Positions 6,032 to 13,196 of a stretch of 18,366 nucleotides of DNA are shown in pieces (position 1 is the first letter of the stretch; every line of letters starts with the position of its first letter). A model generated the notes under the pieces. It saw only the letters and a list, made by a program, of their open reading frames with translations, did no database searches and had not been told where the DNA came from. The DNA is from an uncultured Olsenella sp. Lineage in GTDB: Bacteria; Actinomycetota; Coriobacteriia; Coriobacteriales; Atopobiaceae. The translations under genes and the position numbers were made by a program. The stretch is from the NCBI GenBank assembly GCA_900548775.1, contig URLM01000036.1:1-18366 (forward strand), given 5' to 3'.

Positions 6032-6742
6032 CTAGTGCCCGTGGGGCACAAGCGCCAACTTGCCGCGCTCGGAGAAGAGGTCGGCGTGGACAAGACCCGC
6101 CAGCACCACGCTCAGCGGCACCAGTGCGCCAAGCAGCGACACGTACGAGAAAAGCGCGCACATCATCGTGGAAATCACGGCACCAATCACAAAGAACAGC
6201 AGCATAGAGCCATGCACCGTCACGCGGGAGCGCAGTTCCTCGTCCTCGGGGTGGCGCGAGAGCTTTGCCAGGTTGGAGCCAATCTGACGGATGTGGTTAG
6301 TCACAAAGGTGGTGGCCGCAGGCACGCCCTCCACCTGCCGGTACGTGTTGAGCTGCATGGCGCAGGTGAAGTTGAGCGTGACCTGGCAGATCTGGTCCGG
6401 CCAGCTGGCGGGCATGAAGGCGAGAAGCACCACCATCACGATCTCGAGCGCCACCAGGAGCGTGTCCCAGCGAAGCAGATTCAGACGCTTGACAGTCTTG
6501 CCCAACCACTCAGAGATGAACGACCCCATGAGGTAGGCGCTTATCGGCAGCAGAAGGTAGGCAGCCGAGAGCCGCTTGCCGTTCCCCAGCGCCATGGCAA
6601 AGAGGACCACGTTTGCTGTCTGCGCGTTGCAGAACACACCGCCGCGAAGCGCAAACGTGTAGGCCCCGTACCACCCCGCAACCAGAATCAGGAGCCAATA
6701 CACCCAGCGTCTCTCGCACTCAAGATATCCCGCCCGAGTCAT
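6032..6742 (-). CDS. DUF1275 (YoaK-like) membrane protein
   Basis: A 236-residue integral membrane protein, the normal size for this family. About six hydrophobic helices are seen: RWVYWLLILVAGWYGAYTFA near the start, then VVLFAMALGNG, AAYLLLPISAYLMGSFISEW, LLVALEIVMVVLLAFMPAS, MLLFFVIGAVISTMMCAL and a final LLGALVPLSVVLAGLV. The stretch GGVFCNAQTANVVLFAMALG and the block QVEGVPAATTFVTNHIRQIG fit the family pattern (GN.RQ.V in relatives). Function of the family is unknown; a transport or channel role is often assumed. The start at 6742 (ATG) has GAGGG directly in front, too close to be ideal, so the true start is uncertain by some residues. The gene is divergent from the symporter at 7146, 403 nt away. 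Confidence 0.75.
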   Translation of the reverse strand: MTRAGYLECERRWVYWLLILVAGWYGAYTFALRGGVFCNAQTANVVLFAMALGNGKRLSAAYLLLPISAYLMGSFISEWLGKTVKRLNLLRWDTLLVALEIVMVVLLAFMPASWPDQICQVTLNFTCAMQLNTYRQVEGVPAATTFVTNHIRQIGSNLAKLSRHPEDEELRSRVTVHGSMLLFFVIGAVISTMMCALFSYVSLLGALVPLSVVLAGLVHADLFSERGKLALVPHGH

Positions 6743-7145
6743 CCCTCGCCAGCTTTCGTCCGTTGCTCGGTTTTCACACTCGAGCTGGAACGATAGCCCG
6801 CAGCAGCCGCAGGCGGATAGCTTTGTAACGTGACGGTTGTTCCTTCTCCATTGACTTGTCAAATATGCGAGCGGAGAAGGCCGGCGGGATTGGGAGCCGC
6901 GCGGAGGAGGTCTGCGAGCCGGGGGGCACGGACTCCCTGAGACAGTGCCGCACGAATTGGGAGCCGCGCGGAGAAGGTCTGCGAGCCGGGGGCCGCTGTG
7001 GGCCACCACCTCCGTAGCCACGTGTTGTTCTTGCGCATTATTGCCGCAAGGAACCTCTCCGACGCAGCGCAGAAACATGCGGGGCCTAGCCTGTTCAGAG
7101 TTTTTGCAGGAAGCGGGGCAGGACCGCAGGCAGGAGGACATCTGC
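6743..7145. other. Divergent intergenic region with 67-nt direct repeat
   Basis: No gene is convincing in these 403 nt. A block of about 37 nt beginning ATTGGGAGCCGCGCGGA is present at 6889-6926 and again at 6956-6992, 67 nt later, with two or three differences; a weak third partial copy precedes at about 6870-6888. TTGAC-TT-GTCAA at 6851-6862 is a small dyad. The promoters of both flanking genes should be here, but I cannot assign them with confidence. Confidence 0.4.
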
Positions 7146-8171
7146 ATGGCAGCATGGAGGCGCCTGGGCGATCTCATCGCCCACAATATGGTGTTTCTCG
7201 TACCCCTCTGCCTGGTGCTGGGAGTCTGCGCGCCCACTGCATTCGCCGTGCTCAAGCCCCTGGTCACGCCGATGTTCGCCTTCGTGACCTTCCAGGGCTC
7301 GCTGGGCAACAACCTCTCCAACCTCGAGCGCACCTTTAGGCATCCCGCGCCCATGCTGGTTGCCATTGCGATATCGCAGGTGCTCATGCCGCTGGTCGGC
7401 TGGATGCTGGGCGGGCCGCTCTTCTCGGACCCCAACATCGTGGCCGGCATCGTCCTTGAGTACTCGGTGCCCATTGCCGTGACCTCCACAATGTGGATCG
7501 GCATCTACGCCGGTGACATGTCGCTTGCCCTGGGAACGCTGCTCATCTCGACGCTCGTCTCACCCGTGACCATCCCCGCGACGCTCCGGCTCCTCGTGGG
7601 CGCCACGGTTGAGGTGGACACCGCTGGCATGTTCTTTGACATGCTCGTCATGATTGCCCTGCCGGCGCTCGCGGCAACCGTGCTCAACCAGGTAACGCAG
7701 GGGCGAGTAAAGACGAGCCTCTCCCCCGCCCTGGCGCCTCTCGCCCGCATCTTTGTGATTCTCGTCATCACGACCAACTCAACGAGCCTGCACGACTTCA
7801 TGTTCAACCTCACGCCAGAGCTCGCCGGCGTCATGGTGTTCATTGCTGCCATGGCATCGTCGGGCTACCTCTGGGGCTTTGCCGCCACGCGGCTGATGGG
7901 CCTTGGGCGCGAGCAGGCCGTGACGCTCACGTTCTGCTCGGCACTGAGGAACATCTCGGCCGGGGCAGTCATCGCACAGGCGTACTTTCCCGCAGCGACG
8001 ATGTTTCCCGTGATGACGGGAACGCTGTTCAACCAGTTCCTGGCCGCCATCTTTGGGCGGGTGTTCTCGCCGAGTGAGGACGCGACCTGCCTCCCCGAGG
8101 CGGAGATAGCGCCAGGCGCCCAGGACGCTAGCCAGGCCCGCCGTCGGCAAGGGCGCAAAACCGCCGCATGA
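7146..8171 (+). CDS. Bile acid:sodium symporter (BASS/SBF) family transporter
   Basis: A 341-residue multi-helix transporter; nine or ten hydrophobic helices run from about residue 15 to 315. The first is HNMVFLVPLCLVLGVCAPTA; others include PAPMLVAIAISQVLMPLVGW, VAGIVLEYSVPIAVTSTMWI and VMVFIAAMASSGYLWGFAAT. The broken-helix block near TFCSALRNISAGAVIA matches the second core motif of the family. Members carry sodium-coupled organic anions such as bile acids, pantoate or pyruvate; the substrate here cannot be told. The start at 7146 is chosen for GGAGG at 7133-7137, eight bases upstream; the open frame extends further up but without support. The C-terminal 30 residues are polar and basic (QARRRQGRK), probably cytoplasmic. 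Confidence 0.85.
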   Translation: MAAWRRLGDLIAHNMVFLVPLCLVLGVCAPTAFAVLKPLVTPMFAFVTFQGSLGNNLSNLERTFRHPAPMLVAIAISQVLMPLVGWMLGGPLFSDPNIVAGIVLEYSVPIAVTSTMWIGIYAGDMSLALGTLLISTLVSPVTIPATLRLLVGATVEVDTAGMFFDMLVMIALPALAATVLNQVTQGRVKTSLSPALAPLARIFVILVITTNSTSLHDFMFNLTPELAGVMVFIAAMASSGYLWGFAATRLMGLGREQAVTLTFCSALRNISAGAVIAQAYFPAATMFPVMTGTLFNQFLAAIFGRVFSPSEDATCLPEAEIAPGAQDASQARRRQGRKTAA

Positions 8172-8268
8172 CCTCGGCGCGGCGCGCCTTGGGCAGTGGC
8201 ACGACCTTGAAACTAGCCTTCTAGAAATGCGAGGCCGGCGCGAAGGCACTTCAAGCCATCCCCAATCT

Positions 8269-8510
8269 GCATCGAACTGCCTCTCGTTACACGAATCTTG
8301 GCGAAATTGCGCCGAACCGGCCTTCGTTACACGTAGTTTGGGATTCCCCCCATAGTATGCCCTTCCATAATATTCATCATAATTGTATGAATATTCATAG
8401 GAATACAGAGGTATGCATGCACTACCAGAGCCCCCCTACAAACCCCATGTAACGAAGGCCGGTTCGGCGCAGCTGGCCGTCATTTTGTGTAACGGGAGGC
8501 AGTTCGATGC
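8269..8510. repeat. Nested four-unit inverted repeat
   Basis: Four related 23-nt units: L1 8269-8291 and L2 8309-8331 in direct order, R2 8448-8470 and R1 8488-8510 inverted. L2 and R2 are perfect complements (GCGCCGAACCGGCCTTCG plus TTACA), and L1 and R1 differ at one base. Both inner gaps are exactly 17 nt, so the two sides are mirror symmetrical. The 116-nt centre is AT-rich with its own inverted repeat (ATATTCAT 8370-8377, ATGAATAT 8387-8394). The region lies between the symporter and the convergent phosphoesterase and holds no gene. It may be a miniature mobile element, a REP-type doublet or a protein-binding site; no target-site duplication is obvious. Confidence 0.75.
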
Positions 8511-8564
8511 ATCCAGCAGCCATGCGCACAGGCAGGACCCTCGAATCTTGCTAGTTCGGTCCTG

Positions 8565-9620
8565 CTACTGCCCCAGCTGGTAGATGTAGTGCGACCCCGA
8601 AACCCACTGGTGGCTGAGAAAATCGCGCATGCAGAACTCGAGAGCCCCCTCGTGGTGGCGCACGAGCCAACCGTAGGAGTCGTAGCTGCCGTCATCGGTA
8701 AGGTAGGTTTCGCCCTGTTCGTACGCATAGGCGACGGAGCCCGTGCCAACGAAGAGGTTGGCGCCACGACTGCGCTGGACAACGTCAGGGTACGCGTGGG
8801 TATGGCCGGAGAAGAGGATGGCCCCAGGGTGCGAGAAGATGACCGAGCGAAGGTCACCGTCATTCTCGAGTGAGTTCTCGTAGCCCCAGCCTCCCGGGAA
8901 GGAATCCGTAACGGTATTGAGCAGTGGTTCGTGGACAAAGACGAACGAGGGCACGCCGGAAGCAGCATCCTCGTCGAGAAGCGTCGAGAGCCACGACAGC
9001 TGGGCGGAACTGAGCCTGAAGGTGTCGGTCGAAGTGACGTCGTAGGGCGAGACGTACTCGTCCGGACCGAGGGCGATCACGTGCGAGCTCCCAACGTAGC
9101 GGTCGTAGTAGATCGAGCTGGCGCCGGTCCTCTCGAGGAAGTTCGTGTGCAGGCTCTCGACGCTCTCTCGCGCGTGCGTTCCGTCCCCCATCTGCTCGTG
9201 GTTTCCCATCACGCAGGTGAAAGACTCTGGGAACGAGAGACCGGCCGCCTGTGCGCGCTGCTCGAGGATATCGTATTGGTACTGGTAACCATTGTTGGTC
9301 ATGTCGCCGTTGAGCACGATCGAGTCGACGGCATCCCAGCGCTGCACGACGTCGTTGAGGGCATTCTCGAAGTTGTTGTCGTAGTCTGGTGCGTCATCGT
9401 CAACGTGCGTGTCGCTCATGATTGCCATGGAAGAGACAAGCGCGCCATAGGTGCCCTCGGTGACGGGTTCGGGATTCGCCAGAGACTCGGGAGCGTTGCC
9501 TTTTTCGCTTGCGGAAGCGGGGTCAGCGGACGCGATTCCCGTCACAGCCGCTGCCGATGCGCACGCAATGGCGCTGGCCCGGATGAACTGCCTTCTCGTG
9601 ATGCCCATCATAGCTCCCAT
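8565..9620 (-). CDS. Tat-exported metallophosphoesterase
   Basis: A 351-residue secreted calcineurin-like phosphoesterase. The N-terminus carries a twin-arginine signal, ITRRQFIRAS (R9, R10), then a hydrophobic run and an AxA site near residue 36, so it is folded before export. All five metal motifs are present in order: SDTH (D70, H72), NGDMTNN (D106), GNHE (N140, H141), VHEP (H230) and SGHTH (H273, H275). Members cut phosphate mono- or diesters, often nucleotides, using two metals; substrate is unknown. The start at 9620 is chosen for GAGGAGGG five bases upstream; 9635 has no good box. The gene stands alone, with a dyad at 9641-9658 immediately upstream. The tail after about 300 (YAYEQGETYL, SYGWLVRH) is typical of the fold. 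Confidence 0.9.
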   Translation of the reverse strand: MGAMMGITRRQFIRASAIACASAAAVTGIASADPASASEKGNAPESLANPEPVTEGTYGALVSSMAIMSDTHVDDDAPDYDNNFENALNDVVQRWDAVDSIVLNGDMTNNGYQYQYDILEQRAQAAGLSFPESFTCVMGNHEQMGDGTHARESVESLHTNFLERTGASSIYYDRYVGSSHVIALGPDEYVSPYDVTSTDTFRLSSAQLSWLSTLLDEDAASGVPSFVFVHEPLLNTVTDSFPGGWGYENSLENDGDLRSVIFSHPGAILFSGHTHAYPDVVQRSRGANLFVGTGSVAYAYEQGETYLTDDGSYDSYGWLVRHHEGALEFCMRDFLSHQWVSGSHYIYQLGQ

Positions 9621-9640
9621 GGTCGCCCTCCTCATTCAGA

Positions 9641-9658
9641 TACCTTGAGTTCAAGGTA
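9641..9658. promoter_or_regulatory. Dyad upstream of the phosphoesterase, possible operator
   Basis: TACCTTGA-GT-TCAAGGTA is an 18-bp perfect dyad 21 nt before the start codon of the minus-strand gene. Its shape is that of an operator. I see no confident -35/-10 pair around it, so the link to a MerR-type or other regulator is open. Confidence 0.45.
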
Positions 9659-9659
9659 G

Positions 9660-9842
9660 AGCGCGAGGCTTAAACGCCCCTTAAGCAGGGGCGCTAGGGG
9701 CCAAAAGTGCCCCAGACAACATAGGAGCGGCGCAACGCTCGACGAGAGCTTAACGGGAGATTGGGGTCGGCTGAAAGCGACAGGTGGAACGGCGTCGAGC
9801 GAACCCGGGTTAGCGAGGGGCCCATGCGGAGAAAAACGCAGT
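9660..9842. other. Intergenic stretch with short hairpins
   Basis: No gene. Small stems are present: GCTTAA 9668-9673 with TTAAGC 9681-9686, CGCCCC 9675-9680 with GGGGCG 9688-9693 (these two exclude each other), and GGGGC 9697-9701 with GCCCC 9709-9713. Promoter elements for the phosphoesterase should be in the right-to-left direction here, but none is clear. Confidence 0.3.
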
Positions 9843-10051
9843 TCCGGCGAGTATCCGACGCCGAAGGGCGCACTTTAGCAGCAAGTGCGCACGGGACCTT
9901 CGCTTCGGCGAGTTATTCTCGCCGGAGGGCGCATGTTCGACGCGATTGCGCACAAAGTCGCAGCTCCGGCGCCGGATTCTCGCCGGAGGGCGCGCTACCG
10001 CAGCTGCTTCGAACAAAGCGAAGGCTCCGGCGTCAAAATGGCGCCGGAGCC
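9843..10051. repeat. 61-nt-periodic hairpin array B (four units)
   Basis: Units start at 9843, 9904, 9965 and 10026: exactly 61 nt apart each time. Each opens with T(C/T)CGGCG and continues with an arm such as CTCGCCGGAGGGCGC. The linker block ACAAAG appears at 9952-9957 and 10013-10018, also 61 nt apart. Orientation and sequence agree with array A at 368-711. The last unit is the most perfect hairpin and doubles as the likely terminator of the DAHP synthase gene. Frames reading across are shadows. Confidence 0.75.
10023..10051 (-). terminator. Terminator for DAHP synthase, formed by an array unit
   Basis: GGCTCCGGCG at 10023-10032 pairs perfectly with CGCCGGAGCC at 10042-10051 around a 9-nt loop. 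On the minus strand it is followed by TTCGCTTTGTTC, a moderately U-rich tail. It lies 95 nt past the stop of the gene. Confidence 0.55.
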
Positions 10052-10146
10052 TAGTGTTTGGCCGCAATCTCGTCGGAAAGAGGCTTTCGTGCGCCACACG
10101 CACGGCGCACACGCACAGCGCACGCCGCGCCGCGTGGCCCTGCGCC

Positions 10147-11175
10147 CTACAGGCGCTCGGCCATGTCGCGTACCAGGCGCTCCGTGCCCTTCCAGCCAAT
10201 GCAGGCGTCTGTGATGGACTGCCCGTACACACCGCCGCCAACGGGCTGGTTGCCGTCAACGAGATAGGACTCCACCATGAAGCCGCGGAAGAGGCCCGCG
10301 ATGCGCTCGGAGCGCCGTACGGAGTCGAGTACCTCGTCCACGATGCGCGCCTGCTCGCGCGGGCGCTTGCCGGAGTTGTCGTGGTTGCAGTCGATGACCA
10401 CGGCTGGATAGTCGAACTTCTCGGGATCATACCTGTCGGCCAGGCGCTCGAGGTACTCGTAGTGGTAGTTGGGATACGTCGCACCATCCGGTCCCACGTA
10501 GCCGCGAAGCACCGCGTGCGCTAGCGGGTTGCCGGTGGTCTCGACCTCCCAGTTGCGGAAGATGAAGGTCTGCGGCGCCTGCGCGGCGTAGATGGAGTTG
10601 AGAAGCACGGCAGTGGACCCGCCCGTGGGGTTCTTCATGCCCACGGGCATGGGGACGCCGCTCGCCACCAGGCGGTGCTCCTGGTTCTCCACCGAGCGCG
10701 CGCCCACGGCCACATAGGCGAGAAGGTCGATGAGGTACTGGAAGTTGGCGGGGTAGAGCATCTCGTCCGCCGTGAACATGCCGGTCTCCTCCACCACGCG
10801 CAGGTGCATGCGGCGGATGGCCTTCACGCCCTCGAGGAGGTCGGCCGGGGCCTCGGGATCGGGGTTGTGGAGAAGCCCCTTGTAGCCGGTGCCGCGCGTG
10901 CGCGGCTTGTTGGTGTAGACGCGGGGCACCACGAGGAGCTTGTCCTTGACCTCGTCGGCGAGTCTGGCGAGGCGCGTCACGTAGTCGAGGACCGAGTCCT
11001 CGCGGTCGGCCGAGCAGGGGCCAATCACAAGCAGGCGGCGGGAAGACTCGCCGCGGATGATGGCCGCCACCTCGGCGTCGAAGGCGGGCTTTCTCGCCGC
11101 CATCTCCGCGGAGAGGGGCATCTCCTCGCGGATCTCCATGGGAATGGGCAGGCGGCGCTTGAAGTTCATGGTCAT
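10147..11175 (-). CDS. aroF/aroG-like: 3-deoxy-7-phosphoheptulonate (DAHP) synthase, type I
   Basis: A 342-residue cytoplasmic enzyme joining phosphoenolpyruvate and erythrose 4-phosphate, the first step of the shikimate route to aromatic amino acids. Family blocks are clear: LLVIGPCSADRE (residues 49-60, with the metal-binding Cys54), VPRVYTNKPRTRGTGYKGL (83-101, PEP site), then SVENQEHRLVASGVPMPVGM and KNPTGGSTAVLLNSIY, and later VVIDCNHDNSGK with the metal-binding His and GFMVESYLVDGNQP. Length agrees with the AroFGH class (about 350). The start at 11175 has AGAGGA about eleven bases upstream; the Met two codons later is an alternative. Which aromatic amino acid inhibits it cannot be told. 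No other aro gene is next to it. No leader peptide or T-box was seen upstream. Confidence 0.95.
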   Translation of the reverse strand: MTMNFKRRLPIPMEIREEMPLSAEMAARKPAFDAEVAAIIRGESSRRLLVIGPCSADREDSVLDYVTRLARLADEVKDKLLVVPRVYTNKPRTRGTGYKGLLHNPDPEAPADLLEGVKAIRRMHLRVVEETGMFTADEMLYPANFQYLIDLLAYVAVGARSVENQEHRLVASGVPMPVGMKNPTGGSTAVLLNSIYAAQAPQTFIFRNWEVETTGNPLAHAVLRGYVGPDGATYPNYHYEYLERLADRYDPEKFDYPAVVIDCNHDNSGKRPREQARIVDEVLDSVRRSERIAGLFRGFMVESYLVDGNQPVGGGVYGQSITDACIGWKGTERLVRDMAERL

Positions 11176-11212
11176 GATGGGTGGTTCCTCTCGTCATGCT
11201 CCTGGCGGCGCG

Positions 11213-11238
11213 TCCGGCGAGAAATGCCACCGGAGAGG
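11213..11238. repeat. Possible solo copy of the 61-nt array unit
   Basis: TCCGGCGAGAAATG followed by CCACCGGAGAGG resembles the hairpin part of the units at 368-711 and 9843-10051. There is no linker block ACAAAG at the expected distance. It lies in the divergent gap between DAHP synthase and the C69 dipeptidase. Confidence 0.3.
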
Positions 11239-11421
11239 CCGCGATTTGTGCTCACACAGTATGACGTGGCCGCTGGTCGGAACGATGTGGCAATCGTTCA
11301 CTCGTGCGCCTTCCGTAACATGCGCACAAGCCTGTATGCGGGGACAGCGGCCGGTGGGCATACTATGGCATGTGAGAACGCGCCGGCAGACGCCGGCACC
11401 GCGACAAACCAAGGAGGCACC

Positions 11422-12948
11422 ATGCCCTGCACCACCATTCTGGTTGGCAAGAAGGCCAGCTACGACGGGTCGACCATCGTCGCCAGGAACGAGGACTCCG
11501 CCAACGGAGAGTTCAACCCCAAGCGCTTCTGCGTCGTGTACCCCGATGGACGCACCAGCTACACCTCGAAGATCTCGCACCTCACGGTGCCGCTGCCGGC
11601 AGAGGACGGCGTGCGCTACACGGCCGTCCCCAACGCGGACCTCTCCCAGGGCCTCTGGGAGGAGGCGGGATTCTCGGCGCGCGGCGTTGCCATGAGCGCC
11701 ACCGAGACGCTCACCTCCAACGAGCGCGTGCTTGGCGCCGACCCCATGGTCGTCTACCGTCCCGCCAAGGGAACGCCCGGAAGCGACGACTATGAGCCCG
11801 AGCAGCCCGGCGGCATTGGCGAGGAGGACATGGTCACCCTGGTGCTGCCCTACGCGCGCTCCGCTCGCGACGGCGCGCGCATCCTGGGCGAGTTCCTCGA
11901 GCGCTACGGCACCTACGAGATGAACGGCATCGCGTTCTCGGACGTCGACGAGATCTGGTGGCTTGAGACCGTGGGCGGCCACCACTGGATTGCCAAACGC
12001 GTGCCGGACGACTGCTACGTCACGATGCCCAACCAGCTGGGCATCGACTCGTTTGACCTGGCAGACGCGCTGGGCGAGCAGGTCGACCACATGTGCTCGC
12101 CCGACCTCGCCGAGTGGATGGACGCCCACCACCTTGACCTCACCCTTCGCGCGGAGGGCGAGGACGAGAAGGTCTTCAACCCGCGTGACGCCTTTGGCAG
12201 CCACTCCGACGAGGACCACCTCTACAACACGCCTCGCGCCTGGTCTATGCAGCGCTTCCTCAACCCCCACACCGAGAGATGGGACTCCCCGGAGGCGCCG
12301 CTTGGCCCCGAGTCAAACGACCTGCCCTGGGCGAGCGTCCCCGAGCGCAAGGTGACCATCGAGGACGTGAAGTACGTCCTCTCGCTCCACTACCAGGGAA
12401 CGGCGTATGACCCATACGGCAGCTTCGGGAGTGAGGCCACGCGCGGGCACTACCGTCCCATCGGCATCAACCGCAACAGCCAGCTCTCCGTGCTGCAGGC
12501 GCGCCCGTACGGCCCCGAGGCCACGCGCTGCGTGCAGTGGCTTGCCTTTGGCTCCAACCCGTTCAACGCGCTGCTGCCGTTCTACGCCAACGTGAGCCAG
12601 ACGCCCGCCTACCTCGAGCAGACCGACCCCAAGCGCGTCTCGACCGAGAGCTTCTACTGGGCGAACCGCCTCATCGCCGCCATGGCAGATGCCAACTACG
12701 CCGAGTGCGTGCCGGCTATCGAGGCCTACCAGCTTGACCTTGCCTCCGAAGGCGAGCGCGTACTTGCGGCAACGGATGCGCTCGTAGCCAAGCAGGGGCT
12801 TGGCGCCAAGGCCGCGCAGGACCTTCTCGAAGGGGCAAACCAACATATGGCCGACTATGCGCGCGAGAAGACCGACGAGCTTCTCGCCAAGGTGCTCTAC
12901 GAGCGCAGCATGCACATGGCGAACCGATTCGCGCGCTCGGATGCGTAG
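11422..12948 (+). CDS. pepD: C69-family dipeptidase (PepD-like)
   Basis: A 508-residue peptidase of the N-terminal nucleophile group. It begins MPCTTILVGKKASYDGSTIV, in which Cys3 is the expected catalytic nucleophile, followed by the diagnostic ARNEDS. Further family blocks are WEEAGFSARGVAMSATETLT, EIWWLETVGGHHWIAKRVPD, NQLGIDSFDL, and GINRNSQLSVLQARPY. These enzymes split dipeptides of broad sequence in the cytoplasm; there is no signal peptide. The start at 11422 has AAGGAGG (11411-11417) four bases upstream; the longer frame starting near 10675 runs through the opposite gene and is false. Length is normal for the family (about 470-510). Together with the M20 dipeptidase at 13852 it points to use of peptides as carbon and nitrogen source. 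No clear promoter; CATACT near 11359 may be a -10 box. Confidence 0.93.
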   Translation: MPCTTILVGKKASYDGSTIVARNEDSANGEFNPKRFCVVYPDGRTSYTSKISHLTVPLPAEDGVRYTAVPNADLSQGLWEEAGFSARGVAMSATETLTSNERVLGADPMVVYRPAKGTPGSDDYEPEQPGGIGEEDMVTLVLPYARSARDGARILGEFLERYGTYEMNGIAFSDVDEIWWLETVGGHHWIAKRVPDDCYVTMPNQLGIDSFDLADALGEQVDHMCSPDLAEWMDAHHLDLTLRAEGEDEKVFNPRDAFGSHSDEDHLYNTPRAWSMQRFLNPHTERWDSPEAPLGPESNDLPWASVPERKVTIEDVKYVLSLHYQGTAYDPYGSFGSEATRGHYRPIGINRNSQLSVLQARPYGPEATRCVQWLAFGSNPFNALLPFYANVSQTPAYLEQTDPKRVSTESFYWANRLIAAMADANYAECVPAIEAYQLDLASEGERVLAATDALVAKQGLGAKAAQDLLEGANQHMADYAREKTDELLAKVLYERSMHMANRFARSDA

Positions 12949-12971
12949 AGTTTCAAGGTAACGGAGTGGGA

Positions 12972-12997
12972 GCGGGGGCGGGGCACCCCGCACCCGC
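12972..12997 (+). terminator. GC-rich hairpin after the C69 dipeptidase
   Basis: GCGGGGGCGGGG (12972-12983) pairs with CCCCGCACCCGC (12986-12997) with one mismatch and a 2-nt loop, 24 nt past the stop. No U-run follows, only a C-rich stretch to about 13040, which might instead favour Rho-type termination. Confidence 0.4.
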
Positions 12998-13043
12998 CCG
13001 CACCCCCCTCGCCTCCTCACCCCTCGCCCCTCCCCCCCTCTCG

Positions 13044-13122
13044 TTCTTTATCGGTATCTGTGAAACGGGAACCACGTTTCCGCAGGTCGCGCGAATCGCC
13101 TTTCACAGATACCGATAAAGAA
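13044..13122. repeat. Perfect 22-bp inverted repeat with 35-nt loop
   Basis: A 22-nt arm at 13044-13065 (TTCTTTATCGGTATCTG then TGAAA) is the exact reverse complement of 13101-13122. The loop holds a second possible stem (GAAAC 13062-13066 with GTTTC 13076-13080). It lies between convergent genes. Its AT-rich arms stand out from the C-rich DNA on its left and the G-rich DNA on its right. It has no U-run on either side, so a dispersed repeat or small mobile remnant is as likely as a terminator. Confidence 0.7.
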
Positions 13123-13130
13123 TGGAGGGC

Positions 13131-13193
13131 TGGAGGGCAGGGTCCCCGAGAACGGAGGGGAGGGGCCCCGAGAATGGAGGGCAGGGCCCCGAG
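13131..13193. repeat. Three tandem 20-22-nt units
   Basis: Units at 13131-13150, 13151-13172 and 13173-13193 follow the pattern (AA)YGGAGGGcAGGGcCCCGAG. A partial unit, AATGGAGGGC, precedes at 13121. They end four bases before the stop codon of the minus-strand membrane protein gene. Confidence 0.55.
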
Positions 13194-13196
13194 GGA

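Noticed and set aside
5866..6093. Minus-strand frame of 75 codons after the DUF1275 gene
   Set aside because: It overlaps the end of the real gene in another frame and shows no domain or ribosome-binding site.
6743..7504. N-terminal extension of the DUF1275 frame up to 7504
   Set aside because: It overlaps the start of the symporter and reads through the direct repeats; family length fits the shorter form.
10675..11421. Upstream extension of the C69 dipeptidase frame
   Set aside because: It lies opposite DAHP synthase, and the family begins at the Cys just after the Met at 11422.
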